DNA of 64,000 nucleotides from Christensenellaceae bacterium (GCA_022510815.1 JAFLST010000005.1:1-64000), one strand, 5' to 3'. Shown: positions 8,351 to 17,585, counted from the stretch's first letter. Translations and numbers: made by a program. The notes: generated by a model not told the origin, from the sequence alone.

Positions 8351-9052
8351 TTACGCTCCTTCGTAGAGTTTCTTCAGGCGGGCGCATTCGGCGTTGACGC
8401 GCTCGGGAATCCACTTGAACATTTCCTCCCAAGGCATGTATTTCACGTCCTCGGGCATGGGCTGGGAGAAGTCCAGCGTGGGCTCAAAGGCCTTGTGCTC
8501 CCGCAGGTAGCGGGCGCAGCGCTCGTCATCCTCCGGCGTGGGCGAGAACACGTCCTTGCCGTCGGCGGTGTAGGTCTTGCTGAAGGGATTGCCGATCAGC
8601 ACCGGGCCGCCGGAATACTTGTTGCAGCACTCATACCAGTAGGGCATGATGCGGTAGAACTCGCCGATGGGCAGGAAGGCGTGCTTGCCGGGCTGGCAGA
8701 AGGCATGCACATGCTCGTCGGTGGGCGGGATGGTGCCGCTGAGCTCGGGCACCAGCAGGGTCAGATACCAGCCGTGGAAGCTGCTCTCGGCGGCAATCAG
8801 CTTGCCCTGCTTGTCCACCGTGACCCAGATGTGCTCCAGATCGTACATATGCCCGATGTCATAATCCCAGAAATAGGCATACTCGATCACGAAATCGGCC
8901 TCCGGCGGCACGGGCACGGAGCGCTTGGGGAAGGACCAGCTCTTCTTCGTCTCGCGGAAGATCGTGTAGCCGGCGGCGAGGAGCGGGATCGTTTCGTTGC
9001 GGTCAAAATGGATAATAGGGGCATACCGCAGGGCAAGTTCGTGGTCAGTCAT
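8351..9052 (-). CDS. Hypothetical protein of the inositol/mannosidase locus
   Basis: A 233-residue soluble protein with many aromatic residues that I do not recognise with certainty. Visible motifs are LALRYAPIIHFDRNETIPL near the N-terminus, then EYAYFWDYDIGHMYDLEHIW and SSFHGWYL, with conserved-looking His and Asp. The YAPIIHF opening and D.EH..V..SFHG pattern recall Vps62/NPP1-like beta-sandwich proteins, but the match is weak. The ATG at 9052 is chosen because GAAAGGAG precedes it; an upstream in-frame TTG would overlap that ribosome site. It is joined to the GH38 gene by a 4-nt gap and lies downstream of iolE in the same orientation. Confidence 0.7.
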   Translation of the reverse strand: MTDHELALRYAPIIHFDRNETIPLLAAGYTIFRETKKSWSFPKRSVPVPPEADFVIEYAYFWDYDIGHMYDLEHIWVTVDKQGKLIAAESSFHGWYLTLLVPELSGTIPPTDEHVHAFCQPGKHAFLPIGEFYRIMPYWYECCNKYSGGPVLIGNPFSKTYTADGKDVFSPTPEDDERCARYLREHKAFEPTLDFSQPMPEDVKYMPWEEMFKWIPERVNAECARLKKLYEGA

Positions 9053-9228
9053 GTTGAAAACTCCTTTCAAAGCCGCTTATCGCGGCAGAATAACGATACA
9101 GGCATCATGAGCGGGCACAGGGCGGCAGGCGCGAAAACACCTCACCCTGTCATCAAAAGCCGACGGCATGGGCGTCAGTTCCCGCGTTTCGCGGTCAGGA
9201 AAGCGTCCCCGCCGCTTTTCCGACACGC
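9053..9228 (-). repeat. Intergenic gap between iolE and the hypothetical gene, with H2 repeat
   Basis: The gap contains a family B H2-type hairpin (on the minus strand CTGACGCCCATGCCGTCGG, then CTTTTGAT; plus-strand 9143-9172) matching 42644-42675, and a short CGCGTTTCGCG palindrome. No gene or strong terminator was seen, so readthrough from iolE is possible. Confidence 0.5.
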
Positions 9229-10125
9229 TTACAGGCCGGTCTTCTCGGCGATGTACTTGCGGGCCTTCACGGCATACTCGAAGGGATTGGCCTTCGCGGG
9301 GTCCTGCTCGGCCTCGACGACCACCCAGCCCTCGTAGCCCGCCTCCTCCAGCACCGCGAAGATGGGCGCGAAGTCCACGTCGCCGTCGCCGGGGACGGTG
9401 AAGACGCCATTGCGCACGGCGGTCAGGAAGCTCCAGCCCTCCTGCTTCGCCTGCTCGCGGATGTTCAGGCGCACGTCCTTGAGGTGCACATGCCTGATGC
9501 GGCTGATGTACTTCCTGAGCACCGGCACCGGGTCGATGCCCGCGAAGGTCAGGTGGCCGCTGTCGAAGAGCAGGAAGACCTTCTCCGGGTCGACCAGCTC
9601 CATGAAGGTGTCGATCTCCTCGGCGGTCTGCACGCCGGTGCCCATGTGATGGTGGCAGGTCAGGACCATGCCCTTCTCCTGCGCCAGCGCGCCCATCTCG
9701 TTGTAGCCCTTGGCGATCAGCGCCCACTGCTCCTTGGTGTAGACGGGCTTCTGGTCGCCGAAGATGTTGATATCCTTGCCCTGAATGGAGTTGCCCTGCT
9801 CGCTCGCGCCGATGACTTTGGCGCCCAGCGCGTGGAGCCGGTCGCGGTGCTTGATGAAGTTCCGGATGGTCACCTCATAGGGCTCGGAGGTGAACAGGCT
9901 GGAGAACCACGCGTTGCAGATGGTGAGGCCGCGCACGTCCAGCTTGTGCTTGAGCTCCGCCACGTCCTGCGGATACTTGTTGCCGATCTCGCTGCCCTTG
10001 AAGCCCGCCAGCGCCATCTCGCTGACGCACTGCTCAAAGGTGTTTTCCTTGCCCAGATCGGGCATGTCGTCGTTCGTCCAACCAATCGGCGCAATCGCCA
10101 GCTTGACCTTGTTGGGATTCAGCAT
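9229..10125 (-). CDS. iolE: Inosose dehydratase
   Basis: A 298-residue xylose-isomerase-like TIM barrel. It matches IolE, which dehydrates scyllo-inosose (2-keto-myo-inositol) to the 3D-trihydroxycyclohexane-dione, the second step of myo-inositol breakdown. Family signs are the [15 protein letters not shown] opening, EIGNKYP, the metal-site segments [23 protein letters not shown] and HVHLKDVR, and the late [15 protein letters not shown] segment typical of IolE. AGAGGAG lies at a suitable distance before the ATG. It follows iolD across a 97-nt gap holding a family A hairpin. Confidence 0.93.
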   Translation of the reverse strand: MLNPNKVKLAIAPIGWTNDDMPDLGKENTFEQCVSEMALAGFKGSEIGNKYPQDVAELKHKLDVRGLTICNAWFSSLFTSEPYEVTIRNFIKHRDRLHALGAKVIGASEQGNSIQGKDINIFGDQKPVYTKEQWALIAKGYNEMGALAQEKGMVLTCHHHMGTGVQTAEEIDTFMELVDPEKVFLLFDSGHLTFAGIDPVPVLRKYISRIRHVHLKDVRLNIREQAKQEGWSFLTAVRNGVFTVPGDGDVDFAPIFAVLEEAGYEGWVVVEAEQDPAKANPFEYAVKARKYIAEKTGL

Positions 10126-10149
10126 GATGATCTCCTCTTTTCTCGTGAA

Positions 10150-10217
10150 ATGTGAAAAAAAGCGCTTTTCGGGGTGGGCGCGGGAGGCAGCTTTTCTCAG
10201 AAAAGCTGCCCTCCCGC
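10150..10217 (-). repeat. Family A intergenic hairpin repeat, copy 2 (between iolD and iolE)
   Basis: On the minus strand GCGGGAGGGCAGCTTTTCT folds back on a near-perfect complement (plus-strand 10180-10217, one bulge). The tail CCCCGAAAAGCGCTTTTTTT then reads in the direction of iolD transcription. The position suggests a transcript-end or attenuation element between two operon genes. Confidence 0.7.
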
Positions 10218-10222
10218 AAAAA

Positions 10223-12076
10223 TCAGTAATCCCTCGTCTCCTTCACATGGCGCATCAGGTCCTCATAGGCCGCCTGCACCCGGGGCTGCGCGGACACCTC
10301 CGCCACGCCCACGCGCCACCAGCTCTCGAAGCCGGGGGTCATGGAGCCGTGGAGCACCTTGATGTCATAGAGCACGGGCAGGGGCTGCCTGCGGCCGTCC
10401 TCCAGCGCGGCGCGGAGCTCATCCAGCGTGCGGACGGTGTAGGTCTTGAGGCCGTAGGCTTCGGCGTTCTTCGCGAAGTCGATGGGCATGATCGGGCCGT
10501 CCAGCTCGCCGGTCTCCGGATTGCGGAAGCGGAACACCGTGCCGAAGGTGTCGTTGCCCTGATTGTTCTGCAGGTTTTCGATGCAGCCCCAGCCGCTGTT
10601 GTCGAACAGGCAGAAGTGCACGCGCACGCCCTCCTGCACGCAGGTCAGCAGCTCGGAGTGAGCCATCATGTAGGTGCCGTCGCCGAAGAAGGCATAGACC
10701 TCCCGGTCGGGCTCCGCCAGCTTCACGCCGAGGGCGCCGTTGGTCTCGTAGCCCATGTTGGAGAAGCCGTATTCCATGTGATAGGTGCCCGGTTCGCCGG
10801 AGCGCCAGAGCCGCTGCATGTCCCCGGGCAGGCTGCCTGCGGAGCCGACCGCAACGTCGCTCTGGGCCATGAAGCGGTTGATCTCGCCCAGCGCGAGGGT
10901 CTGGGACAGGCCGCCGGGCAGGGGCTTGGTGACATATTCGTCGACGATGGCGTTCCACTCGCTGATCGCCGCGCCGATCTCGCCGCCCCACGCGCTGCGG
11001 TAGCCGTTCAGGGCCGCGGTCATGCGCTCAAGGCCGGCCTTCGCGTCGCAGAGGATGGGCTCGGCGTCCATCTTGAGGGCGTCAAAGGGGCAGATGTTCA
11101 ATCCGATGAACTTCGCGTCGTCCCGGAAGAGCCACTTGCTGGAGGTGGTGAAGTCGCTCAGGCGGGTGCCCACAGCCAGCACCACGTCCGCGTCGGGGGC
11201 GATGATGTTCGCCGCCTTGCCGCCGGTCACGCCGATGCCGCCGAGGTTCAGCGGGTGCTGCCACGAGACGGTGCCCTTGCCCGCCTGCGTCTCGCCGAAG
11301 GGGATATGCGCCGCCTCGCAGAGCCTGAGGAAGGCCTCCCCTGCCTCGGAGTAGCGCACGCCGCCGCCGAGGATGGCGATGGGCTTCTTGGCGTGGGTCA
11401 GGATATCCATGGCGCGCTCGAGCTGCCCGTCGGTCATGGGGCGGCGGTCGATGTGCCAGACGCGCCTGCGGAAGAAGTCGACCGGGTAGTCGTAGGCCTC
11501 GCCCTCCACGTCCTGCGGCATGGCAAGGCACACCGCGCCGGTGTCGGCAGGGTCGGTCAGCACGCGCATGGCATGGAGCGCGGCGGTCATGAGCTGCTCG
11601 GGGCGCTCGATGCGGTCGAAGTAGTGGCACACGCCGCGGAAGGCGTCGGTCACCGTGCGGCCGTAGCTGTCGAAGAACTCCGCCTGCTGGAGCACCGGGT
11701 CGGGCTGGCGGCAGGCAAAGGTGTCGCCGGGGAGCACCAGCAGCGGAATGCGGTTGGCGGTCGCGCAGCCGGCGGCGGTGACCATGTTCATGGCGCCCGG
11801 GCCGATGGAGCTGACGCAGGGGATGATCTCCCGGCGGTTCTTCTGCTTGGCGAAGGCGACGGCGGCGAGGGCCATGTTCTGCTCGTTCTTGCCCTGCAGG
11901 AAGCGGATCGAGTGCCCGCCCTGACTCAGCGCCTGCCCCACGCCGACCACGCACCCGTGGCCGAACACGCCGAAGATATTGTTCACAAACTTGTTTTCCA
12001 CGCCGTCCAGCGCCACATACTGCGCGTCCAGAAAGCGCACCAGCGCCTGCGCCATGGTCAGTCGAATCCGTTCCAT
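10223..12076 (-). CDS. iolD: 3D-(3,5/4)-trihydroxycyclohexane-1,2-dione hydrolase
   Basis: A 617-residue thiamine-diphosphate enzyme that opens the inositol-derived diketone ring to 5-deoxy-glucuronate. It has the three-domain fold of this superfamily: an N-terminal Pyr domain ([14 protein letters not shown]..., [16 protein letters not shown]), a middle domain ([19 protein letters not shown]), and a C-terminal PP domain. The cofactor motif runs from [14 protein letters not shown] to [14 protein letters not shown]. Length fits IolD. GGGAGG ends 8 nt before the ATG. In the original arrangement this ribosome site probably overlapped the end of iolB; an insertion with a 26-bp duplication now separates the genes. 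Confidence 0.95.
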   Translation of the reverse strand: MERIRLTMAQALVRFLDAQYVALDGVENKFVNNIFGVFGHGCVVGVGQALSQGGHSIRFLQGKNEQNMALAAVAFAKQKNRREIIPCVSSIGPGAMNMVTAAGCATANRIPLLVLPGDTFACRQPDPVLQQAEFFDSYGRTVTDAFRGVCHYFDRIERPEQLMTAALHAMRVLTDPADTGAVCLAMPQDVEGEAYDYPVDFFRRRVWHIDRRPMTDGQLERAMDILTHAKKPIAILGGGVRYSEAGEAFLRLCEAAHIPFGETQAGKGTVSWQHPLNLGGIGVTGGKAANIIAPDADVVLAVGTRLSDFTTSSKWLFRDDAKFIGLNICPFDALKMDAEPILCDAKAGLERMTAALNGYRSAWGGEIGAAISEWNAIVDEYVTKPLPGGLSQTLALGEINRFMAQSDVAVGSAGSLPGDMQRLWRSGEPGTYHMEYGFSNMGYETNGALGVKLAEPDREVYAFFGDGTYMMAHSELLTCVQEGVRVHFCLFDNSGWGCIENLQNNQGNDTFGTVFRFRNPETGELDGPIMPIDFAKNAEAYGLKTYTVRTLDELRAALEDGRRQPLPVLYDIKVLHGSMTPGFESWWRVGVAEVSAQPRVQAAYEDLMRHVKETRDY

Positions 12077-12089
12077 GGGTTACCTCCCG

Positions 12090-12284
12090 TAGTCGTCACC
12101 CCAGTAGGGCGCGTCGAGGTGTCGAAAAAGTGGCGAAGCCGCTTTTTCGAGTGAAGCTGATGAATGATTCCCTCCGCCCGACCGGCGAAGCCGGCCGATA
12201 CGATGGCAGTCTTGCAGACGGCAGATTCGTCATCTGCGTTTACCTTGCTTTGGTTTGATAGTCGTCACCCCAGTAGGGCGCGTC
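12090..12284. repeat. Insertion flanked by a 26-bp direct repeat in the iolB-iolD junction
   Basis: Two identical 26-bp copies (12090-12115 and 12259-12284; starting TAGTCGTCACC and ending GGCGCGTC) bracket 143 bp. Both copies encode the IolB C-terminal residues DAPYWGDDY. The insert holds an H0 hairpin: TCGAAAAAGTGGC (12122-12134) pairs with GCCGCTTTTTCGA (12138-12150). Further palindromes follow (CCGGCGAAGCCGG; GCAGATTCGTCATCTGC). The same H0 hairpin, inverted, is at 42751-42779. Confidence 0.8.
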
Positions 12285-13055
12285 CTTCTCCTGCACCCAG
12301 AGGTGCTCGGGGACAAAGGTCGGCGTGCCGTAGGGATTGCCCGGCAGGTGCCGGATGCCCCACAGATACCACAGGGCGTAGCCGGGCGGCGTGCACTGCG
12401 GATGGGTCAGGCCGGGGGCGATGAGCACGGTGTCGTTGTTGTGCACCTTCACCACGTCCTCGCCCAGCTCCGCGTAAGCAAAGCCGCCGGCCGGGTTGGT
12501 CTTATAGTAGTAGATTTCCGGCTGCGGGTGATGGTGCGGCGGATAGCTGCTCCACTTGCCCGGGAAGCCGATGACCTCGCCCAGCACCAGATTGGCGTAG
12601 GGGGCGTTGGAATGGTCGAAGATGGTGCGGACGATGCGGGTGCTGGTCTCGTGCATGGTGCCCGCGCCGCGGAACTCGTCGGGGGTGTCGGAGGGCAGGT
12701 AGAGCTTCGCGTCGAACTCGGTCTCGTTGTCCGTGCGGAGGATATTGATCTCGCAGTCCTCCGACAGGCAGGTGATGGTGACGGCGGTCCTCCTGCTCGC
12801 ATGCAGCGCGGTGGGCGGCACGTCGAAGCAGTTGGGGCGCAGCTCGGTGTGGGTCTGCCCGTCCCACGCGAAGGTCACCTCGCCATAGACCAGCAGATAC
12901 GCCTTCTCCAGCGGCTGCTCCTCGGTCCATGCTTCGCCCTTTCTCAGGCGCAGCACGCCGAAGTCCATCAGCATCCCGCCGTTTCTGCCGTGCTGCTCGG
13001 TCAGCGCCGTGTAGCCGAAGGGATGCTCCTTCGGGCCTCTGATGATGCTGTCCAT
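12240..13055 (-). CDS. iolB: 5-deoxy-glucuronate isomerase
   Basis: A 271-residue bicupin of the KduI/IolB family. It isomerises 5-deoxy-glucuronate to 5-dehydro-2-deoxy-gluconate in inositol breakdown. Visible marks are FGVLRLRKGEAW, the central metal-cupin segment SSYPPHHHPQPEIYYYK, the IAPGLTHPQCTPPGYALWYLWGIRHL strand set, and a C-terminal EKDAPYWGDDY. The last residues, QTKAR, are encoded by an inserted repeat; the duplicated copy next to iolD preserves a probable ancestral end DDYGR-stop. The ATG follows the iolG stop by one base, so translation is coupled. Confidence 0.94.
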   Translation of the reverse strand: MDSIIRGPKEHPFGYTALTEQHGRNGGMLMDFGVLRLRKGEAWTEEQPLEKAYLLVYGEVTFAWDGQTHTELRPNCFDVPPTALHASRRTAVTITCLSEDCEINILRTDNETEFDAKLYLPSDTPDEFRGAGTMHETSTRIVRTIFDHSNAPYANLVLGEVIGFPGKWSSYPPHHHPQPEIYYYKTNPAGGFAYAELGEDVVKVHNNDTVLIAPGLTHPQCTPPGYALWYLWGIRHLPGNPYGTPTFVPEHLWVQEKDAPYWGDDYQTKAR

Positions 13056-13056
13056 A

Positions 13057-14076
13057 TCAGCCCTCCACGATCTCGCTGATCTTCACCGGGCGATGCTCGT
13101 CGAGGGACTTCTTCGCGGCCTTGGCGAGCACGACGCTCATCAGGCCCGCGTGGATGCCCACGGGCACCTCGGTGTCATGGTTGACCGCCGCCACAAACTG
13201 CTTCATCTCCTCGATGAAGGAGGCCATGTAGCGCTCGAGGAAGAAGTACTGGGGCTTGTCGCCGATGACGCCCGCGGCGGTGGAGACCTTCACGGTGCTG
13301 TCGCCGTCGTTCTCGCCCGCGGCCATGCCGAGGGAGCCGAAGACCTCCACGCGCTGGTCGTAGCCATAGGCGGCGCGGCGGCTGTTGTCGATCACGCCCA
13401 GGGCGCCGTTTGCGAACTTGAGGGTCACGATGGCAGTATCCACGTCGCCCGCCTCGCCGATGCGCGGATCCACGATGCTCACGCCCGTGGCGTACACCTC
13501 GTCGACGTCGCAGCCCGCGAGGAACATGGCCATGTCAAAGTCGTGGATCATCATGTCGATGTACAGGCCGCCGGAGGACGCGGCATACTCGGGAGACGGC
13601 GGCTCGGGGTCGCGGGAGGTGATCTTCACGATCTCCACATTGCCCAGCGTACCGTTCGCGGCGAGCTGCTGCACCCGGCCGTGGTTGTGGTCGAAGCGGC
13701 GGTTGAAGCCAATCTGCAGCTTGCGGCCGGTCTCCTGCGCGACCCTCGCGGTCTCCTTGATCTTCTCGATGGTCAGGTCGACGGGCTTCTCGCAGAACAC
13801 ATGCTTGCCAGCCTTCATGGCGGCGATGGAGATATCCGCGTGGGTGGGGGTCGGCGAGCAGACCAGCACCGCGTCGATATCCGGGGCGTTCACGATATCC
13901 ATGTAGTCGGTCGACCAGCGCTCGATGCCATACTGCTCCGCCAGCGCCTGCGCCGCCGCGCCCACAACGTCCGTCACCATGACGACCTGCGCCTCCGGGA
14001 TGTGGTAGACGATGGACTGCGCGTGCACCTTGCCGATGCGGCCCGCGCCGACAATACCGATGTTCAGCTTTTTCAT
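13057..14076 (-). CDS. iolG: Inositol 2-dehydrogenase
   Basis: A 339-residue Gfo/Idh/MocA-family NAD-dependent dehydrogenase, catalysing oxidation of myo-inositol to scyllo-inosose, the entry step of the pathway. It has the N-terminal Rossmann motif IGIVGAGRIGKVHAQ, then CSPTPTHADISIAAMKAGKH, the EKP motif CEKPVDLTIEKI, and the DHNHGRVQQ and MIHDFDMAMFL segments carrying the usual catalytic Asp/His region. The ATG at 14076 is set by AAGGAG and the start of the Rossmann strand; longer in-frame extensions upstream are spurious. It is coupled to iolB by a 1-nt gap. Confidence 0.93.
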   Translation of the reverse strand: MKKLNIGIVGAGRIGKVHAQSIVYHIPEAQVVMVTDVVGAAAQALAEQYGIERWSTDYMDIVNAPDIDAVLVCSPTPTHADISIAAMKAGKHVFCEKPVDLTIEKIKETARVAQETGRKLQIGFNRRFDHNHGRVQQLAANGTLGNVEIVKITSRDPEPPSPEYAASSGGLYIDMMIHDFDMAMFLAGCDVDEVYATGVSIVDPRIGEAGDVDTAIVTLKFANGALGVIDNSRRAAYGYDQRVEVFGSLGMAAGENDGDSTVKVSTAAGVIGDKPQYFFLERYMASFIEEMKQFVAAVNHDTEVPVGIHAGLMSVVLAKAAKKSLDEHRPVKISEIVEG

Positions 14077-14134
14077 GGAAATCAATCTCCTTTTTATCAT
14101 CAAATTACAGAGCCTATATGCTTTCCGAAGAAGG

Positions 14135-14180
14135 TCGCCGCTTTTCGGGAGGGTGCTTTGGGCTCCAAAGCATCCTCCCG
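14135..14180 (-). repeat. Family A intergenic hairpin repeat, copy 3 (between iolA and iolG)
   Basis: CGGGAGGGTGCTTTGG (14146-14161) pairs with CCAAAGCATCCTCCCG (14165-14180). On the minus strand the tail CCCTCCCGAAAAGCGGCGA follows. It lies between iolA and iolG, co-oriented with the operon. Confidence 0.7.
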
Positions 14181-14201
14181 CCGTTCCCCTGTCGTCGTTC
14201 G

Positions 14202-15713
14202 TTACAGCGAGCCGTCCCAGCTGTCGACCTTCTGCTTCTTCTTCTCTTCCTCGTCGAACCAGCGGGTGGTGACGCACTTGGACTCGGTATAGAAGCGGAA
14301 GGCGTCCTTGCCGTGGCAGTGGAGGTCGCCGAAGAAGGACTGCTTGTGCCCGCAGAAGGGGAACACGCCGATGGGCACCGGGATGCCGACGTTCACGCCG
14401 ACCATGCCGCCGTCGGTGCGCTTAGCAAACTCCCGGGCGTAATGACCGTTCTGGGTGAAGATGACGGAGCCGTTGGCGAAGGGATTGCGGTTCATCAGGG
14501 CGAGGCCTTCCTCGAAGTCCTTGACGCGCTTGATGCACAGCACCGGGCCGAAGACCTCGCGGGTGCCGATGGTCATCTCCTCGGTGACGTGGTCGAAGAT
14601 GGTGTGGCCGATGTAGTAGCCGTCCTCATAGCCGGGGACCTTGACGCTGCGCCCGTCCAGCACGAGCTGCGCGCCCTCCTCGACGCCCTTCTCGATCCAG
14701 TCGAGGACGAATTTCTGATGACCCTTGCTGCCCACGGGGCCGAGGTTGCTGGTCTTGTCATAGGCGGGGCCGACCTTCTGCTCCTTGCACAGGCGCACCA
14801 GCTCGGCGACGAGCTGATCGGCGATCTCCTCCTCGACGACCACCGCCGGGAGGGCCATGCAGCGCTCGCCCGCGCAGCCGAAGGCACTGTTCATGATGCC
14901 CGCCGCGGTGCGGGTGATGGGCGCGTCCTTGAGCACCAGCGCGTGGTTCTTCGCCTCGCAGAGGGCCTGAACGCGCTTGCCATGGGCCGCCGCGGTGGAG
15001 TAGACATGCAGGCCCACGTCCGTGGAGCCGACGAAGGTGACGCCCTTCACGTCCGGGTGGGTCAGGAACAGCTCCGCCTCGTTGCGGGAGCAGGGCACCA
15101 CGTTGAACACGCCGTCCGGCACGCCCGCTTCCTTATAGAGCGCGGCGAACTTCATGCTGGTCATGGGCGTGGTGGAGGCAGGCTTGAGGACGAAGGTGTT
15201 GCCGCAGACGATCGCCAGCGGCGCCATCCAGCCCACGGGGATCATGGCCGGGAAGTTCCAGGGCGCGATGCCCGCGAACACGCCGATGGGCTCGCGGTAG
15301 AGGGTCGTATCATAGCCGGAGGAGGTGTCCATCAGGCTCTCGCCCATCAGCAGGGAGGGCGCCGAGCAGGCCAGCTCGGTCATCTCGAGGGCCTTGCCCA
15401 CGTCGCCGGCCGCCTCGTCCCAGCACTTGCCGTTCTCGGTGGCGCACAGGCGGGTCAGCTCCTCCATGTCCCGCTCGATGAGACCCCGCAGCTTCATCAT
15501 GATGGCCGCGCGCTTGCGGACGGGGGTGTTCTTCCACGCGGGGAAGGCGGCCTTGGCACAGGCGATGGCCTGCTCGACCTCATCTCTCGTGCACTGGGGC
15601 ACCTGCGCGATGGGCTTGCCGGTGGAGGGATCGTAGATGGTGTAGAACTTCTCGGACTTGCTCTGGACGTACTCGCCGCCGATGAAGGGCTTCATGATGG
15701 GCAGCTCGCTCAT
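14202..15713 (-). CDS. iolA: Methylmalonate/malonate-semialdehyde dehydrogenase (CoA-acylating)
   Basis: A 503-residue aldehyde dehydrogenase of the CoA-acylating MMSDH type, converting malonate semialdehyde to acetyl-CoA and CO2 at the end of inositol breakdown. Signs are the KPFIGGEYVQS opening, the PWNFPAMIPVGWMAPLAIVCGNTFVLKP-type NAD-binding region, KGVTFVGSTDVG, the catalytic-Cys loop AFGCAGERCMALP, and a late FPFCGHKQSFFGDLHCHGKDAFRFYTE motif typical of IolA/MmsA. The ATG at 15713 is preferred: AAGGAG leaves 9 nt to it, but directly abuts an upstream ATG (15722). It follows iolC in the operon. Confidence 0.94.
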   Translation of the reverse strand: MSELPIMKPFIGGEYVQSKSEKFYTIYDPSTGKPIAQVPQCTRDEVEQAIACAKAAFPAWKNTPVRKRAAIMMKLRGLIERDMEELTRLCATENGKCWDEAAGDVGKALEMTELACSAPSLLMGESLMDTSSGYDTTLYREPIGVFAGIAPWNFPAMIPVGWMAPLAIVCGNTFVLKPASTTPMTSMKFAALYKEAGVPDGVFNVVPCSRNEAELFLTHPDVKGVTFVGSTDVGLHVYSTAAAHGKRVQALCEAKNHALVLKDAPITRTAAGIMNSAFGCAGERCMALPAVVVEEEIADQLVAELVRLCKEQKVGPAYDKTSNLGPVGSKGHQKFVLDWIEKGVEEGAQLVLDGRSVKVPGYEDGYYIGHTIFDHVTEEMTIGTREVFGPVLCIKRVKDFEEGLALMNRNPFANGSVIFTQNGHYAREFAKRTDGGMVGVNVGIPVPIGVFPFCGHKQSFFGDLHCHGKDAFRFYTESKCVTTRWFDEEEKKKQKVDSWDGSL

Positions 15714-15737
15714 GGGGTTCATCTCCTTATCATGAAA

Positions 15738-16748
15738 TTATAATTTTGTCACGATGTCACCGCAGGTCGGCTTCTGCCCGGCGATGAAGGCCTCGAGGGC
15801 CGCCTCGGTGGGCATGTCCTTGGAGCAGGCATGACTGGCGACCAGCATCGCCGCGCTGGCGCTGCCCCGCTCGAGGGCCTCGGGCAGGGACTTGCCCGCC
15901 ATCAGCGCGTGCAGGAAGGAGCTGGCATAGCCGTCGCCGCCGCCAAAGCCCTTGAGCGCGCTGACCGGGAAGGGCTTCACCGCCCAGCTGCCCTCGGCGG
16001 CGGAATAGGCGCGGGAGCCCTCCTTGCCGTGCTTGATGACAAGGATCTTCGCGCCCTTGCCGAGCCAGTAGTCCGCGGAGGCCTCGTCCGTGCCCGGCAG
16101 GGACAAAAGCCGCTCCATCAGGTCAAACTCCTCCCGGGAGCCGAGGATGAGGTCGCTCTTCTCCGCCACCATGGAAGTGTAGATGGCGATCTCGTCCCTG
16201 TTCTTCCATGTGTAGGCCCGGTAGTCCGCGTCGAAGATCACCGTGCAGCCCGCGGCCTTGGCGAGGGTCAGCGCCTTGAGGGCCGCCTCGCGGGTGGGAG
16301 AGGTGCACAGGGAGGTGCCGGAGATCAGCAGCGCGCCCGCGGAGGCAACGTATTGGCTGTCCACGTCGTCGACGCACAGCTGCAGGTCCGCCACGCCCTC
16401 GCGGTACATGAGGATGCTGCTCTGGGTGGGCGAGAGAATCTCGGTGAAGGTGAGGCCGAGCTTCTCGCCGTGTTCACAGCGGAAGATGTGGCTCACGTCG
16501 ATGCCCTCGCCCCGGAAGTAATCCGTGACGAAGTCGCCGAACTGGTCGTCCGACACGCGGCCGAGGAAGCCTACCCGGCGCCCCAGCCGCGCCATGCCCA
16601 CCGCGATGTTGGCCGGAGAGCCGCCCAGATACTTGTTGAAGTGCTCGGACTGGGAGAGAGGCTTGTTGTAGTCGGTGGGGTTAAAGTCGATGGCGACGCG
16701 GCCGACAGGGATGATATCCAGCGCGCGTCCGTCGGGGAAATAGGACAT
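15738..16748 (-). CDS. iolC: 5-dehydro-2-deoxygluconokinase
   Basis: A 336-residue PfkB-family carbohydrate kinase that phosphorylates 5-dehydro-2-deoxygluconate. It has VGRVAIDFNP at the start, the sugar-binding YLGGSPANIAVGMARLG motif, ILGSREEFDLME, and the C-terminal PfkB signature with FGGGDGYASSFLHALM; the general-base Asp is kept, with GGGD in place of the commoner GAGD. Length and order fit IolC. It begins 3 nt after the aldolase stop, so the genes are translationally close. Confidence 0.93.
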   Translation of the reverse strand: MSYFPDGRALDIIPVGRVAIDFNPTDYNKPLSQSEHFNKYLGGSPANIAVGMARLGRRVGFLGRVSDDQFGDFVTDYFRGEGIDVSHIFRCEHGEKLGLTFTEILSPTQSSILMYREGVADLQLCVDDVDSQYVASAGALLISGTSLCTSPTREAALKALTLAKAAGCTVIFDADYRAYTWKNRDEIAIYTSMVAEKSDLILGSREEFDLMERLLSLPGTDEASADYWLGKGAKILVIKHGKEGSRAYSAAEGSWAVKPFPVSALKGFGGGDGYASSFLHALMAGKSLPEALERGSASAAMLVASHACSKDMPTEAALEAFIAGQKPTCGDIVTKL

Positions 16749-16751
16749 GGG

Positions 16752-17585
16752 TTATGCCTCCTTCTGGCCTGCGAGGCCGAAAATGGGAATATGGCGCTGC
16801 GCCACCCCGCGGGCGGCGGCGGTCATGCGGCGGGACATGTCGAAGTAGTCGGAGCTCTCCTGCGCGGCCTGATACGCGGCGATGAAGGTCGCCGTGGCGA
16901 TGTTGATCTTGCCCATGCCGAGGGCGATGGCGCGGCGGAAGTCGTCGTCGGAGATGCCCGTGCCGCCGTGGAGCACGAAGGGCGTGTCGCAGCCCCTGCG
17001 CATCTCCTCCAGCACCTCGAAGCGGAGGTTCGGCGAGCCGACATACACCCCGTGAGCGTTGCCGATGGCGACGGCCAGCGCGTCCACCCCGGTCTCCCGG
17101 GCGAAGCGGATGCCCTCGGCAGGATCGGCGCACACGGCCGGGGCAGCCTCGCCGGATTCCGTCTTGCCCACGGAGCCGATCTCCGCCTCCACCGCCGCGC
17201 CGTAGGGCCGGGCCATGGCGATGACCTCGCGGGTTCTGGCGATGTTCTCCTCCAGCGGGAGGCGGCTGCCGTCGAACATGACGGACGTGAAGCCGCAGTC
17301 GAGGGCCTGACGGATGCAGCCGAAGGTCACGCCATGGTCAAGGTGCACCGCCACAGGCACGCGGGCCTGCTCCGCCGCAGCACGCATGGCCGCGCCGAGC
17401 ACCCGGAGGGGCGACACGTCCAGCCGGCTCTCGGCGACCTGCAGGATGACCGGCGTGTTCAGCTCCTCCGCCGCGGCCACCACGCCCAGTATCATGTCGA
17501 TGCTGGATACGCTGAAGGCCCCGACGGCCCGGCGCTCCTCCTTCGCCCGCAAAATCAAGTCCCGCATGTTGGCGAGGGACATCAT
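16752..17585 (-). CDS. Class II aldolase of inositol catabolism (IolJ-like)
   Basis: A 277-residue class II fructose-bisphosphate-aldolase-like zinc enzyme. The expected substrate here is 6-phospho-5-dehydro-2-deoxygluconate, giving dihydroxyacetone phosphate and malonate semialdehyde, as for IolJ. Visible are VGAFSVSSIDMILGVV, the zinc/active-site VHLDHGVTFGCI, SVMFDGSRLPLEENI, AVEAEIGSVGK, AIGNAHGVY and FVLHGGTGISDDDFRRAI. GKINIATATF is the phosphate-binding end. Two adjacent ATGs (17585, 17582) lie 5 and 8 nt after AAAGGAG; either could be used. The iolR stop is a few bases upstream. The assignment to IolJ rather than glycolytic Fba rests on context. Confidence 0.88.
   Translation of the reverse strand: MMSLANMRDLILRAKEERRAVGAFSVSSIDMILGVVAAAEELNTPVILQVAESRLDVSPLRVLGAAMRAAAEQARVPVAVHLDHGVTFGCIRQALDCGFTSVMFDGSRLPLEENIARTREVIAMARPYGAAVEAEIGSVGKTESGEAAPAVCADPAEGIRFARETGVDALAVAIGNAHGVYVGSPNLRFEVLEEMRRGCDTPFVLHGGTGISDDDFRRAIALGMGKINIATATFIAAYQAAQESSDYFDMSRRMTAAARGVAQRHIPIFGLAGQKEA

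Noticed and set aside
9052-9070. A longer N-terminus for the hypothetical protein starting at TTG 9070
   Set aside because: The GAAAGGAG ribosome site lies inside the extra codons and correctly positions the ATG at 9052.
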